The notes under the pieces were generated by a model, which ran no database searches, was not told the origin of the DNA, and worked only from the letters and a program-made list of their open reading frames with translations. Positions 8,700 through 16,972 of a DNA stretch of 64,000 nucleotides are shown here, piece after piece. Every line of letters starts with the position of its first letter. The first letter of the stretch is position 1. Source of the DNA: an uncultured Eubacterium sp. (lineage in GTDB: Bacteria; Bacillota; Clostridia; Oscillospirales; Acutalibacteraceae); contig CAJTZJ010000010.1 of NCBI GenBank assembly GCA_910583925.1, positions 17,763 to 81,762 of the forward strand. Direction: 5' to 3'. The translations under genes and the position numbers were made by a program.

Positions 8700-8717
8700 T
8701 TGTGAAATATTTAACAA
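8700..8717 (-). promoter_or_regulatory. Rex-like operator 2 (upstream of adhE)
   Basis: Halves TTGTGAA and TTAACAA around ATAT, one mismatch to the Rex consensus. It lies about 115 bp upstream of the predicted start site. Together with the downstream box it could allow cooperative or looped repression. Confidence 0.6.
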
Positions 8718-8842
8718 TATCATTAATAAATTTGATTATCCGATTTTTTCAGCAGTGTAATTTAAGAGACTATAGGTTATGATGGATTTAAATAAAGACA
8801 GTATGGATATCCATACTGCTCGTTATATAATAAACGAATTTG

Positions 8843-9166
8843 TTAATCTGTTTCAAAAATCTCTTTCGCCATACGGAAAGCAGCCCATGCTTTTGGCCAG
8901 CCTGCATAAAATGCTGCGTGGGTTAAAATTTCTGCCATTTCTTCTGCTGTTACACCGTGATTTTTGGCGTTCTGAATATGAAATTTCAATGAGCTATCTA
9001 ATATACCGCCTGCCATTAATGCAGTTATGGTTACAATACTTCTGTCTCTTGCAGATAGTTTATCCTCTCTTGACCAGACTTCACCGAATAAAACATCGTC
9101 GTTAAGCTCCGCAAATTTGGGAGCGAAGCTTCCGAGCTCATCTCTGCCTGCTGTTACCTTTGCCAT
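8843..9166 (-). CDS. Carboxymuconolactone decarboxylase (CMD) family protein
   Basis: A 107-residue all-alpha CMD-fold protein. It has the family segments SARDRSIVTITALMAGG and THAAFYAGWPKAWAAF. It lacks the CxxC of AhpD-type alkylhydroperoxidases, so peroxidase activity is unlikely; it resembles the decarboxylase/unknown branch. It lies 17 bp after the cupin gene on the same strand. CMD and cupin genes are commonly paired, and the two probably act on one small organic substrate, which I cannot name. Confidence 0.82.
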   Translation of the reverse strand: MAKVTAGRDELGSFAPKFAELNDDVLFGEVWSREDKLSARDRSIVTITALMAGGILDSSLKFHIQNAKNHGVTAEEMAEILTHAAFYAGWPKAWAAFRMAKEIFETD

Positions 9167-9183
9167 TGCATTTTCCTCCTTGT

Positions 9184-9588
9184 TTATTTAAGTGCATTGT
9201 ACTCTTCGTCAGAAACAGCCTCAAGCCACTCATTTGAAGCATTTTCAGCAGGTACTTCAACTGCAAGATGTGAAAACCAGCTGTTTGGTGCTGCTCCGTG
9301 CCAATGCTTAACCTCAGGAGGAATGTTTATAACATCTCCCGGCTTCATCTCCTGTGCAGGCTTTCCCCATTCCTGATAATAACCTCTTCCGGCAGTGCAA
9401 AGCAAAATCTGACCGCCCTTATGATGGATGTGCCAATTGTTTCGGCAGCCCGGTTCAAAGGTTACATTTGCAATGCCAACACGCTCTGTTGTAAGCATCT
9501 GTAAATAACTTTGCCCGATAAAATATTGAGCAAAGGCTTCATTCTTATTTCCAAGCGGAAATATCTGTCTGAATTCATTTTCGTTCAT
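9184..9588 (-). CDS. Cupin-domain protein
   Basis: A 134-residue single-domain cupin. Metal-binding motif 1 is seen in NWHIHHKGGQILLCTAGRG (two His and a Gln) and motif 2 in PGDVINIPPEVKHWHG. It is first in a two-gene unit with the CMD protein. The family includes dioxygenases, isomerases and sugar- or phenol-binding proteins, so the reaction stays open. It has a near-consensus promoter. Confidence 0.82.
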   Translation of the reverse strand: MNENEFRQIFPLGNKNEAFAQYFIGQSYLQMLTTERVGIANVTFEPGCRNNWHIHHKGGQILLCTAGRGYYQEWGKPAQEMKPGDVINIPPEVKHWHGAAPNSWFSHLAVEVPAENASNEWLEAVSDEEYNALK

Positions 9589-9642
9589 ATTTATTTCTCC
9601 AAAACGAATACATTTTTTGAATATGTTTATATATTTTAAATA

Positions 9643-9671
9643 ATTATACCATATTTACGCCTTTTGGACAA
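9643..9671 (-). promoter_or_regulatory. Predicted promoter of the cupin-CMD unit
   Basis: Minus strand -35 TTGTCC (9666-9671), 17-bp spacer, -10 TATAAT (9643-9648). It is divergent from the promoter at 9695-9723. Confidence 0.6.
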
Positions 9672-9694
9672 ATTTTGCTTGATATATATTCGTC

Positions 9695-9723
9695 TTGATT
9701 AAGTATAAACAAAGCATTATAAT
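9695..9723 (+). promoter_or_regulatory. Predicted promoter of the metallophosphoesterase/YjbR unit
   Basis: -35 TTGATT (9695-9700), 17-bp spacer, -10 TATAAT (9718-9723). It gives a short leader before the start codon. Confidence 0.6.
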
Positions 9724-9753
9724 GGTTTTGAATATTTATTATGGATGGTTAAT

Positions 9754-11004
9754 ATGAAGCGAAAATTAATTCTATCGGGAATGCTTGCTGTATTAATTAT
9801 AGGAATTGTCATCGGAGTCAGTATCTTTAAAAGCAGAGATAGGAACATTCCTGTTAAAATCATTACTGCAACGGATATACATTATCTTTCTCCGAGCCTT
9901 ACGGATTACGGCAGTATATTCAGGGAAACGATTAATAGCTCAGACGGCAAGGTTATTCGGTATATAGATGAAATTATGTCCGCTTTTGCCGATGAGGTTA
10001 TAAGTGCCGCTCCTGATATTCTTATTCTCAGCGGTGATCTTACCTTTAACGGAGAAAAAGCAAGCCATATTGATTTAGCGGACAAACTTGCCGATATTCA
10101 GAAAAACGGCATTCAGGTGCTTGTAATTCCCGGTAATCATGATATAAACAGTAAAACGGCAGCCAGTCTTATCGGCGATAAGTATGAATATACCGATTCG
10201 GTAACCTCTGATGAATTTAAAGAGCTTTATTGGGATTTTGGTATGAAACAAGCCGAAAGTGTTGATCCGTATTCACTTAGTTATTTGTACAATGTTAATT
10301 CTGATTTGTGTGTTCTTATGCTTGATACAAATGCTTACGGCGAAAATTTTGTACAGGATGAATCTTATGAATGGATTGAAGCTCAGTTGAAAAAGGCTGG
10401 AAAAGAACATAGGAAGGTTATTACAGTCAGTCATCAGAATTTATTTGCGCATAATTCGCTTTTGTCTTTCGGATATCAGCTTTATGATGCACCCGAGCTG
10501 CTGGAGCTTTATAATAAGTATAAGGTTAAACTGAATCTGAGCGGGCATATTCATATGCAGCATTATATGACTGATGGTGTAACCGAGGTTGCAACCTCTT
10601 CTATGGCAGTTTCACCTAATCAGTATGGTATTATTGACTTCAGTAATGATAAATTCAGCTACAGCACAAAATCTGTTGATGTATCTGCTTGGGCAGAGAG
10701 GAACAGTATTGATGATTCTGTTCTTCTTGATTTTTCAGCGTATTCCGAAGATTTCTTTAAAAATAAGACAAGAGCAGGTGAAGCACTTCAGAAGATAAAT
10801 TTAAAGGATGAGGAAAAAAAGTTGATGGCGGAAGCCCTTGCAGATATAAATGCAAATTATTTTGCAGGTGTTCCTACCGATAAGGAAAAATATGCAAAGG
10901 GAATTGAGCTTTGGAAAAAGCAGAAGGGCGATTTCTCGTTTAATTATATAAACAGTATGCTTGAGGATTCGGATACGGATTATTGCAGTATTACAGTAAA
11001 ATGA
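9754..11004 (+). CDS. Membrane-anchored calcineurin-like metallophosphoesterase
   Basis: A protein of about 416 residues with an uncleaved signal anchor at the N-terminus (KLILSGMLAVLIIGIVIGV) and an outward-facing phosphoesterase domain. Metal-site motifs are TATDIHYL, LSGDLTFNGEK, IPGNHDIN, TVSHQNLF and LSGHIHMQH, all intact. The C-terminal 130 residues are helical. The start is uncertain: ATG 9745 is in frame, but ATG 9754 (MKRKL) fits a signal peptide better and has GGATGG as SD. It is followed at 11 nt by a YjbR-type gene. Substrate unknown, probably extracytoplasmic phosphodiesters or phosphomonoesters. Confidence 0.82.
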   Translation: MKRKLILSGMLAVLIIGIVIGVSIFKSRDRNIPVKIITATDIHYLSPSLTDYGSIFRETINSSDGKVIRYIDEIMSAFADEVISAAPDILILSGDLTFNGEKASHIDLADKLADIQKNGIQVLVIPGNHDINSKTAASLIGDKYEYTDSVTSDEFKELYWDFGMKQAESVDPYSLSYLYNVNSDLCVLMLDTNAYGENFVQDESYEWIEAQLKKAGKEHRKVITVSHQNLFAHNSLLSFGYQLYDAPELLELYNKYKVKLNLSGHIHMQHYMTDGVTEVATSSMAVSPNQYGIIDFSNDKFSYSTKSVDVSAWAERNSIDDSVLLDFSAYSEDFFKNKTRAGEALQKINLKDEEKKLMAEALADINANYFAGVPTDKEKYAKGIELWKKQKGDFSFNYINSMLEDSDTDYCSITVK

Positions 11005-11014
11005 GGAAAATATT

Positions 11015-11683
11015 TTGGATATCATAAATATAATTTTTCAGAATAGGGTATGCAGCTTTGAAAGGTTGATAGATTTTGGTTTCAGGAAAAAAGGAGATAC
11101 ATACTTTTATAAAACAGTTTTGTCTTCAAGCGGTTTTGAAATGAATGTAAGTGTAACGGAACAGGGCAGTGTATCGGCAATGGTTTGGGATACGGATTTG
11201 AATGAACCGTATACGCTCCATCTTGTGAGCGGAGCAGTCGGCGAATTTGTTGGGAAAATTAAGTCTGAATATGAAGAAGTTTTAAACAGCATTTCTGACC
11301 AATGTTTTGAACCTGATGTTTTCAAAACTGTTTTTGCAAAAGAAATTATTACATATGTTCACAGTAAATATGGCAATGAACCTGAATATTTGTGGAATCG
11401 GTTTCCTGATAACGCAGTTGTTCGCAGAAGTGATAATAAAAAATGGTATTTAGCGATTCTAACTGTATCACGAAGCAAGCTCGGTTTCAAAAGTGATGAA
11501 ATTGTTGAAGCTATAGATTTGCGGATGAAGCCGGAAGAGGTTGAAAAGATAGACAGGGTAAATATTTTACCGGGCTATCATATGAATAAGAAGCATTGGA
11601 TAACGATTGTGCTGGATGGAACGGTTTTGCTTGATGAAATTTATAGTTTAATTGATAACAGCTATAAGCTTGCCAAGAAATAA
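11015..11683 (+). CDS. MmcQ/YjbR family protein
   Basis: A 222-residue protein whose C-terminal half is a YjbR/CyaY-like domain (PDNAVVRRSDNKKWYLAIL, then NILPGYHMNKKHWITIVL). The N-terminal hundred residues (a FGFRKKGDTYFYK segment) match the longer family version. The start is TTG at 11015 behind GAGGAAA. The family folds like a DNA-binding double-wing domain, but its role is unsettled. It is probably cotranscribed with the upstream phosphoesterase. Confidence 0.8.
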   Translation: MDIINIIFQNRVCSFERLIDFGFRKKGDTYFYKTVLSSSGFEMNVSVTEQGSVSAMVWDTDLNEPYTLHLVSGAVGEFVGKIKSEYEEVLNSISDQCFEPDVFKTVFAKEIITYVHSKYGNEPEYLWNRFPDNAVVRRSDNKKWYLAILTVSRSKLGFKSDEIVEAIDLRMKPEEVEKIDRVNILPGYHMNKKHWITIVLDGTVLLDEIYSLIDNSYKLAKK

Positions 11684-11692
11684 AATGCTATT

Positions 11693-11734
11693 AAAGCAGC
11701 AGGCTAAGCAAATTTTCGCTTAGCCTGCTGCTTT
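11693..11734. terminator. Bidirectional terminator
   Basis: A perfect 17-bp stem (11693-11709 with 11718-11734) closes an 8-nt loop between two convergent genes. It ends the YjbR unit and the alpha-mannosidase gene. Confidence 0.85.
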
Positions 11735-11739
11735 GTACT

Positions 11740-14700
11740 TTAGTAATATGCTTTTATGGTTTTAATTTCAAATGGTTTAAAAATAAGCTTTAATTTGTTT
11801 GTATTTTGCTTGGTATTTATGCTTTCCTCAAGCATATTTGTTAATTCTGCTGTTTTAATTTTATCCGAAAGTGTTATTGCGCAGTTTGTCTGGGTTCCCT
11901 CAGCTTCGTATGCACGAATGATATATGCTTTCTCTTCGTCTTCGCAGGGCTTTATTGTTTCAATCATAACATTTGGCTTATCAGCAACAGCAAGCGTAAT
12001 CAACTCAAATTCACCGTTTGATACAATATGCGGTACATTTAAAAGGTAACTCGGCTGAATAACGGATTTTGCACAGTAAGGCGTATTATGTGGCAGGAAG
12101 GAATAAACGGTGTGGTGTATTCCGTGGTCGCCCTTAATATCAGGATGGGTTCCGCCCTTGTGAAGAGAAAGGCGAAGTGCGGAATTCTGAACCGAAATTC
12201 CGTATTTGCTGTCGTTAAGTATGGTTACACCATAGTTTGGTTCTGATAAATCGGTGTATTTATGGTTGACAACCTCGAATTTTGCCTGTTCAATGGAATT
12301 GTTGCGTGTTGTCGGTCGTTTGCAGTAGCCGAATTGAATTTCCTGTCTTGCAAAATCTTCGCGTACATTGGTATCGAAGGCAACTTTTAAAAAGCGATGA
12401 TCATCATTCCAATCCATATAGGTGTCAAAACGCACCTCAGGAGAAGCAGCAAAGAAAATCATATCCTGTGTAATTGTTGATTTTTTGCTGATTTTGTATG
12501 TGCTTCGGATGATAAATGCAACTGCTCCGTCTGAAACGATTTCACGCTTTATAAGCTTTGCACAGGGTTTAAACTTAAGTTCAATATCAGCGTCAATATC
12601 CCAGTTGTCCCAGCTTGACGGTACATCCTCTGCCATAAGAAATGTGTTAAAGGGAAGTCCGTCTACAAGCTGTCGGCTTGCCTGCCTGTCAACGAAAGAC
12701 GATATAAATCCGTTTTCATCAAATTTGATTTCTGCAAAAGGTGTATCAAGCTGATTTTCTTGGTAAGAAAACGCCGGCCGGCTGTTCTTTGCCTTGCCGT
12801 ATTGCAGATGAACGGATGAAAAGGCCGGAACGGTAATGCCGTCAATAAGTCGGATATTTCTTGACTGGATATCCGTGTATTTTTGCTGAGTTACATTTGC
12901 AAGGCTCTTGCCGTTATCCTCTGTAAAAATAACATCGTTTCTGTTAAATGAAAGCGTGTTTGTTATTGAAATGCCGCTTTCGCCGTTATTTGTTATATCG
13001 GCTATTTCTTTTTTTACATTTTCTATAAGATTGCGCATTTCTTTTTTGCATTGGGTATGCGCCTTGTTGATACAGGTTCCGGGCAGAATATCGTGAAATT
13101 GGTTAAGCAGAAGTGTTTTATAATATTGATTACTGTTTTCATTGCTTAAAGCTTCATTTGTTTTAATTCCCTTGTTAACCAACAGAATTTCAAAATCTCT
13201 TAGCAGCAATTCTGCTTTTCTGTTGTTTCGTTTGATTTCATGCTGATTTGTAAGCGTTCCTCTGTGAAGCTCCAGATATAATTCACCTCTGTATATATTT
13301 GGATGAACTGCTGTTTCTTCAAGCTGTTTCATAAAATTGCCGACACTTGTGTAATAGGCATTCGGAATTTCATTCAGATTTTGGCATCGTCTTGCCATTT
13401 CAGCCATTTCAAACTGCGGACCCCCGCCGCCGTCACCGAAGCCGTAGGCAGCAAGCCGTCTGTCTGTAACAGCCGGCTGGTCTGTTTTATGTTCACTGTT
13501 TATAACTGCTTCTCTTATGGTTTTTGCGTCCGGCCAGCAGTGTGTCATATTGAAATGAGAGAAAACCTTTGTGCCGTCAATGCCCTGCCAGTAGAATGTG
13601 TTGTAAGGAAATGAATTTGTATCATTCCATGTGATTTTGGTTGTAAGAAAGTAATCAACGCCGCAGCCCTTCATTATCTGAGGGATAGATGCGGAATATC
13701 CGAAGGTATCGGGAAGCCAGAATGCGTTTGATGTGTAATGAAAGTATTTTCTTGTAAATCTCTGTCCCCAAAGGAACTGCCTGATCATAGATTCGCCCGA
13801 TGTAATATTGCAGTCACACTCAACCCAGACAGCACCGTTTGGCTCATATCGCCCCTCACTTACCTTTTTCTGTATCCTTTTGAAAAGCTCGGGATAATGT
13901 TCTCTTATCATATTGCTGTGTGCAGAGGAGCTCTGAATAAACATATATTCGGGATACTGCTCCATAAGACTGAGCTGATTGCTGTAGGTTCTTGCACATT
14001 TTTTGATTGTTTCGTCAACATGCCAAAGCCATGCCGTGTCCATATGAGAATGTCCGATAATGCCCACCTGCGGCGCGTTTTCGGCATTCTTTTCGCTGAG
14101 AATTGCCGTGAGATACGGATGAGCCTTTTCAAGTGCACCAAAGAATTCTTCCTCATCCACCTCATCAGGTGAATAGTAAACTGTTTTGTGAACTTCGGTA
14201 AGAGCGTTTATTGCTCTTGCTTTAAAAAAACTGTTGTCGGGCAAATCATTTGCAAGCTGATTTACTGTTTTTAAATCAAAATAAAAATTATTGATTTTAT
14301 CGTTTTTAATGCAGATATCAAGGCTGTCGAACGAAAAATCATATGTGTTAATTTGGGTTAAATCTGCCGAAAACGGGTCACATCCGTGATAATCGTGTCC
14401 TGCGTAGTATTCAATTGCAAGTTCGATTTTTTCATTTTCCTTTGCGTTTTTTTTGATTAAACCGCAGTAATGGTTGCCGTGTGAGGTATATGTAATTTTG
14501 TTGTTGAATGTTCCGAAGGGAACACCGTTTACCCAAAGCATTGCTTCATAACCACCAAGCCTTGGCATAAGAAATAAGTCCTTTCCGTCCAATTCTTCCG
14601 GAACAGTATATTCTGCCTTAATCCAACAATATTCGCCGTCACTGCCCCATTTAAAACCTTTTGAAATTTCATCAAAATTTTCGTCATCCGGAATATTATG

Positions 14701-14829
14701 GAATTGTTTGTTACAGCGGAAAGCCCTTGCCGGCAGGCTTTCAATTTTTATGAATAAATATGGATTTAAAGTATTTTCCAGTCTTTTAAGCTTGGAAAGC
14801 ATTTTTTCATAATGTGCTTTGCAGAGCAT
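11740..14829 (-). CDS. Alpha-mannosidase, glycoside hydrolase family 38
   Basis: A protein of about 1029 residues. GH38 hallmarks: zinc-site IGHSHMDTAWLWHVDET, nucleophile Asp in AFWLPDTFGYS, and AAYGFGDGGGGP. The middle and C-terminal beta domains follow. There is no signal peptide, so it acts in the cytoplasm, trimming alpha-mannosides from imported glycans. The frame is open for 20 more codons, but MLCKAHYEKML at 14829 is the usual family start. It is monocistronic with no transporter next to it. Specificity (alpha-1,2, 1,3 or 1,6) cannot be read. Confidence 0.9.
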   Translation of the reverse strand: MLCKAHYEKMLSKLKRLENTLNPYLFIKIESLPARAFRCNKQFHNIPDDENFDEISKGFKWGSDGEYCWIKAEYTVPEELDGKDLFLMPRLGGYEAMLWVNGVPFGTFNNKITYTSHGNHYCGLIKKNAKENEKIELAIEYYAGHDYHGCDPFSADLTQINTYDFSFDSLDICIKNDKINNFYFDLKTVNQLANDLPDNSFFKARAINALTEVHKTVYYSPDEVDEEEFFGALEKAHPYLTAILSEKNAENAPQVGIIGHSHMDTAWLWHVDETIKKCARTYSNQLSLMEQYPEYMFIQSSSAHSNMIREHYPELFKRIQKKVSEGRYEPNGAVWVECDCNITSGESMIRQFLWGQRFTRKYFHYTSNAFWLPDTFGYSASIPQIMKGCGVDYFLTTKITWNDTNSFPYNTFYWQGIDGTKVFSHFNMTHCWPDAKTIREAVINSEHKTDQPAVTDRRLAAYGFGDGGGGPQFEMAEMARRCQNLNEIPNAYYTSVGNFMKQLEETAVHPNIYRGELYLELHRGTLTNQHEIKRNNRKAELLLRDFEILLVNKGIKTNEALSNENSNQYYKTLLLNQFHDILPGTCINKAHTQCKKEMRNLIENVKKEIADITNNGESGISITNTLSFNRNDVIFTEDNGKSLANVTQQKYTDIQSRNIRLIDGITVPAFSSVHLQYGKAKNSRPAFSYQENQLDTPFAEIKFDENGFISSFVDRQASRQLVDGLPFNTFLMAEDVPSSWDNWDIDADIELKFKPCAKLIKREIVSDGAVAFIIRSTYKISKKSTITQDMIFFAASPEVRFDTYMDWNDDHRFLKVAFDTNVREDFARQEIQFGYCKRPTTRNNSIEQAKFEVVNHKYTDLSEPNYGVTILNDSKYGISVQNSALRLSLHKGGTHPDIKGDHGIHHTVYSFLPHNTPYCAKSVIQPSYLLNVPHIVSNGEFELITLAVADKPNVMIETIKPCEDEEKAYIIRAYEAEGTQTNCAITLSDKIKTAELTNMLEESINTKQNTNKLKLIFKPFEIKTIKAYY

Positions 14830-15097
14830 AATATTTACACCATCCCATTTTAAACTGAAAAGCAATTGCTTTTGCTTGCAGTATATCATAGAGATTTGCT
14901 CTAAACAATATCAAAAGTTCCGATTTTTGTGTGATTTGTGTGGTTTATGCCGTATGCTGTGTTGTGTGATTCTTGAAAATGTGATATTATATAAATCACT
15001 AAAGATTATTTCTGTAACATCTTAAAACAGATGTTATACTTTGCAGATAAAAACTGCTTTTTATTAAGTATATTATTGGCATAAGAGGGGTTAAATC

Positions 15098-16003
15098 TTG
15101 AAAAAACAAACATTGCTTATAGTTAATCCTTGTTCAGGCAAAAAAAGAACAAGAAAGAATACGCAGGATGTTATTCGTATTCTTTCGGATGATGGATGCA
15201 CTGTAACGGTTAAGGAAACTGCCTGTAAGGGTCATGCAACGCAACTTGCGGAGAAAAACGGCGGGGATTATGATTTGATTGCCTGCTGCGGGGGTGACGG
15301 TACATTCAATGAGGTCATGAATGGCATGCTCCGTCTTGAAAAGAAAATTCCGCTTGCATACATACCAAACGGAACTACAAATGATACTGCGGAAACGCTG
15401 TCTCTACCCAAAAAACTTTATGAGCTTGCAATTTTGATTAAAAGCAATAAATATAAGAAATGCGATATCGGTGCTTTTAATAACAGATATTTTTTCTGTG
15501 CGGTATCCTTTGGCTTTGGTGCTGAGGCATCCTTCTCAACAAAACAGTCTTTAAAGAACAAAATAGGTCATGTTGCGTATATTCTTTCAAATATTAAAAA
15601 AATTCCGGATGTCCGCCCTGTCAGAATGGATATTGAGTATGATGGTAAAAAAATATCAGGCGAATTTATTTTCGGTGCGGTGATAAATACAAAATCTGTC
15701 GGCGGTATGTTCAGACTGGATGAAAATATTTTCAAAATAAATGATGGCAAGTTTGAAATTGTGCTTGTAAGAAAGCTTGACAGTGTTATTGAAATTCCTC
15801 ATGTTTTATATAAGCTTCAGAAAAAGGAATACGATAATAAAGAAATTATTTTAATTCAGGCAAGCAGAATAAAGTTTTTCTCCCCTGATGAGGTTGCATG
15901 GCTTATTGACGGCGAAAACGGCGGCAAGTTGAAAGAAGCGGAAGTTGATAATATTAATGAAGGAATAGAAATCTGCGCACCGGATAGTAATATTTATATT
16001 TAA
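15098..16003 (+). CDS. Diacylglycerol/lipid kinase family protein (DagK/YegS-like)
   Basis: A 301-residue member of the DAGK catalytic superfamily. N-terminal LLIVNPCSGKKRTRKN and the nucleotide loop CCGGDGTFNEVMNGM are diagnostic, with PNGTTNDTAETL after them. The start is TTG at 15098 behind AAGAGGGG. It would phosphorylate diacylglycerol or a related lipid at the inner membrane face. It stands alone, with a terminator after it. The 268-base gap to the mannosidase gene holds a TAACATCT/AGATGTTA hairpin near 15015-15035 and AT-rich promoter-like DNA. Confidence 0.86.
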   Translation: MKKQTLLIVNPCSGKKRTRKNTQDVIRILSDDGCTVTVKETACKGHATQLAEKNGGDYDLIACCGGDGTFNEVMNGMLRLEKKIPLAYIPNGTTNDTAETLSLPKKLYELAILIKSNKYKKCDIGAFNNRYFFCAVSFGFGAEASFSTKQSLKNKIGHVAYILSNIKKIPDVRPVRMDIEYDGKKISGEFIFGAVINTKSVGGMFRLDENIFKINDGKFEIVLVRKLDSVIEIPHVLYKLQKKEYDNKEIILIQASRIKFFSPDEVAWLIDGENGGKLKEAEVDNINEGIEICAPDSNIYI

Positions 16004-16008
16004 AAATC

Positions 16009-16039
16009 AAAAAGGCAATGCTTTTGGCATTGCCTTTTT
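16009..16039. terminator. Bidirectional terminator
   Basis: A 13-bp stem (16009-16021 with 16027-16039), 5-nt loop, with A/T runs on both sides. It lies between the convergent lipid kinase and MBL hydrolase genes. Confidence 0.88.
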
Positions 16040-16041
16040 GA

Positions 16042-16968
16042 TTAAGTTAATCCGATATTATTCGTATAAATAATATCGCCGTCTTTAAATATTGCAGCTA
16101 TTCCGCCCTCATCATCAGTACAGATAATTTTTGATTTGGTGTATTTTGTAATTCTTCCGAGCGTTCTTTTGTCTGTATGTCTATAAGAATTTGTTATGAC
16201 GGAAACTACCGGACTGACTGTTTTCAGAAACTTTTTCTCCGTTGAATGTGCAAAACTATGATGGCCGACTTTTAATAAATCCACTTTGCCTGCAATGTCT
16301 GCAATTTTCTCTTCATCGTGGTTATAATTATCAAGGTCGCCTGTAAGAAGTGCCTTTTTACCGTTCTTTTCAACTAAAACAACAAGTGAATTATCATTTT
16401 CTCCGACTTTTCGGTTTCCATTCTCATATTCCGTATTCAGCATAGTCAGTGTAAGGTTCCCGAAAGAAAAAGGCTGTGAGCTGATTTCCGAAATAACAGG
16501 AACCGCTTTTCTTTTTAACGCTTCAACCATCTGGTCATAAACTTCTTGATTATCCCATTTATCAACCTCATACTCATTAATGGATTCGCTGTGATATTCC
16601 TTTAAATATGCCTTGTCGATATAAACATTTTCATCGTTGATAATCGTGTCAAATCCGCCTATATGATCCGAATGGGCATGCGTTCCGAGAATAAAATCAA
16701 AATGAATTTTTCCGTTTTCATCGGCTATGTTTTTCTTAAGCCATTCAAGAATTTCCTCCTCATAGCCTTTGTATGCAAGGTTTGCAAAGCCTCGTGGATT
16801 ATCATTGTCCTCAGCTGCGTCTATCATTGCGTAATGCCCGTTGCTTTGAATAATGATAGCATCGGAAGCGCCTGTGTTTAAAAAATAGATTGCATCTTCG
16901 TTTTTTATAGGAATATCTGCAAAATCGCAGCTTTTCAAAAATCTTTTTTTAAACAGTATATTTATCAT
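16042..16968 (-). CDS. ComEC/Rec2-like metallo-beta-lactamase-fold hydrolase
   Basis: A protein of about 308 residues with GTHAHSDHIGGFD (HxHxDH), ALLTGDLDNYNHDEE and KVGHHSFAHSTEK, the pattern of the soluble MBL domain related to the ComEC C-terminus. It has no competence-protein membrane part and no clear signal peptide, though the first residues (MINILFKKRFLK) are hydrophobic/basic. ATG 16968, 4 nt after the GH36 stop, has SD AAGAGG; a TTG 18 bases upstream is possible. It is probably cotranscribed with GH36. Possibly a nuclease or phosphodiesterase; substrate unknown. Confidence 0.78.
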   Translation of the reverse strand: MINILFKKRFLKSCDFADIPIKNEDAIYFLNTGASDAIIIQSNGHYAMIDAAEDNDNPRGFANLAYKGYEEEILEWLKKNIADENGKIHFDFILGTHAHSDHIGGFDTIINDENVYIDKAYLKEYHSESINEYEVDKWDNQEVYDQMVEALKRKAVPVISEISSQPFSFGNLTLTMLNTEYENGNRKVGENDNSLVVLVEKNGKKALLTGDLDNYNHDEEKIADIAGKVDLLKVGHHSFAHSTEKKFLKTVSPVVSVITNSYRHTDKRTLGRITKYTKSKIICTDDEGGIAAIFKDGDIIYTNNIGLT

Positions 16969-16972
16969 AAAA

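Noticed and set aside
14927..14971. Two TTGTGTGATT direct repeats upstream of the alpha-mannosidase
   Set aside because: They sit in a TG-rich stretch with no fixed relation to a promoter; too weak to call an operator.
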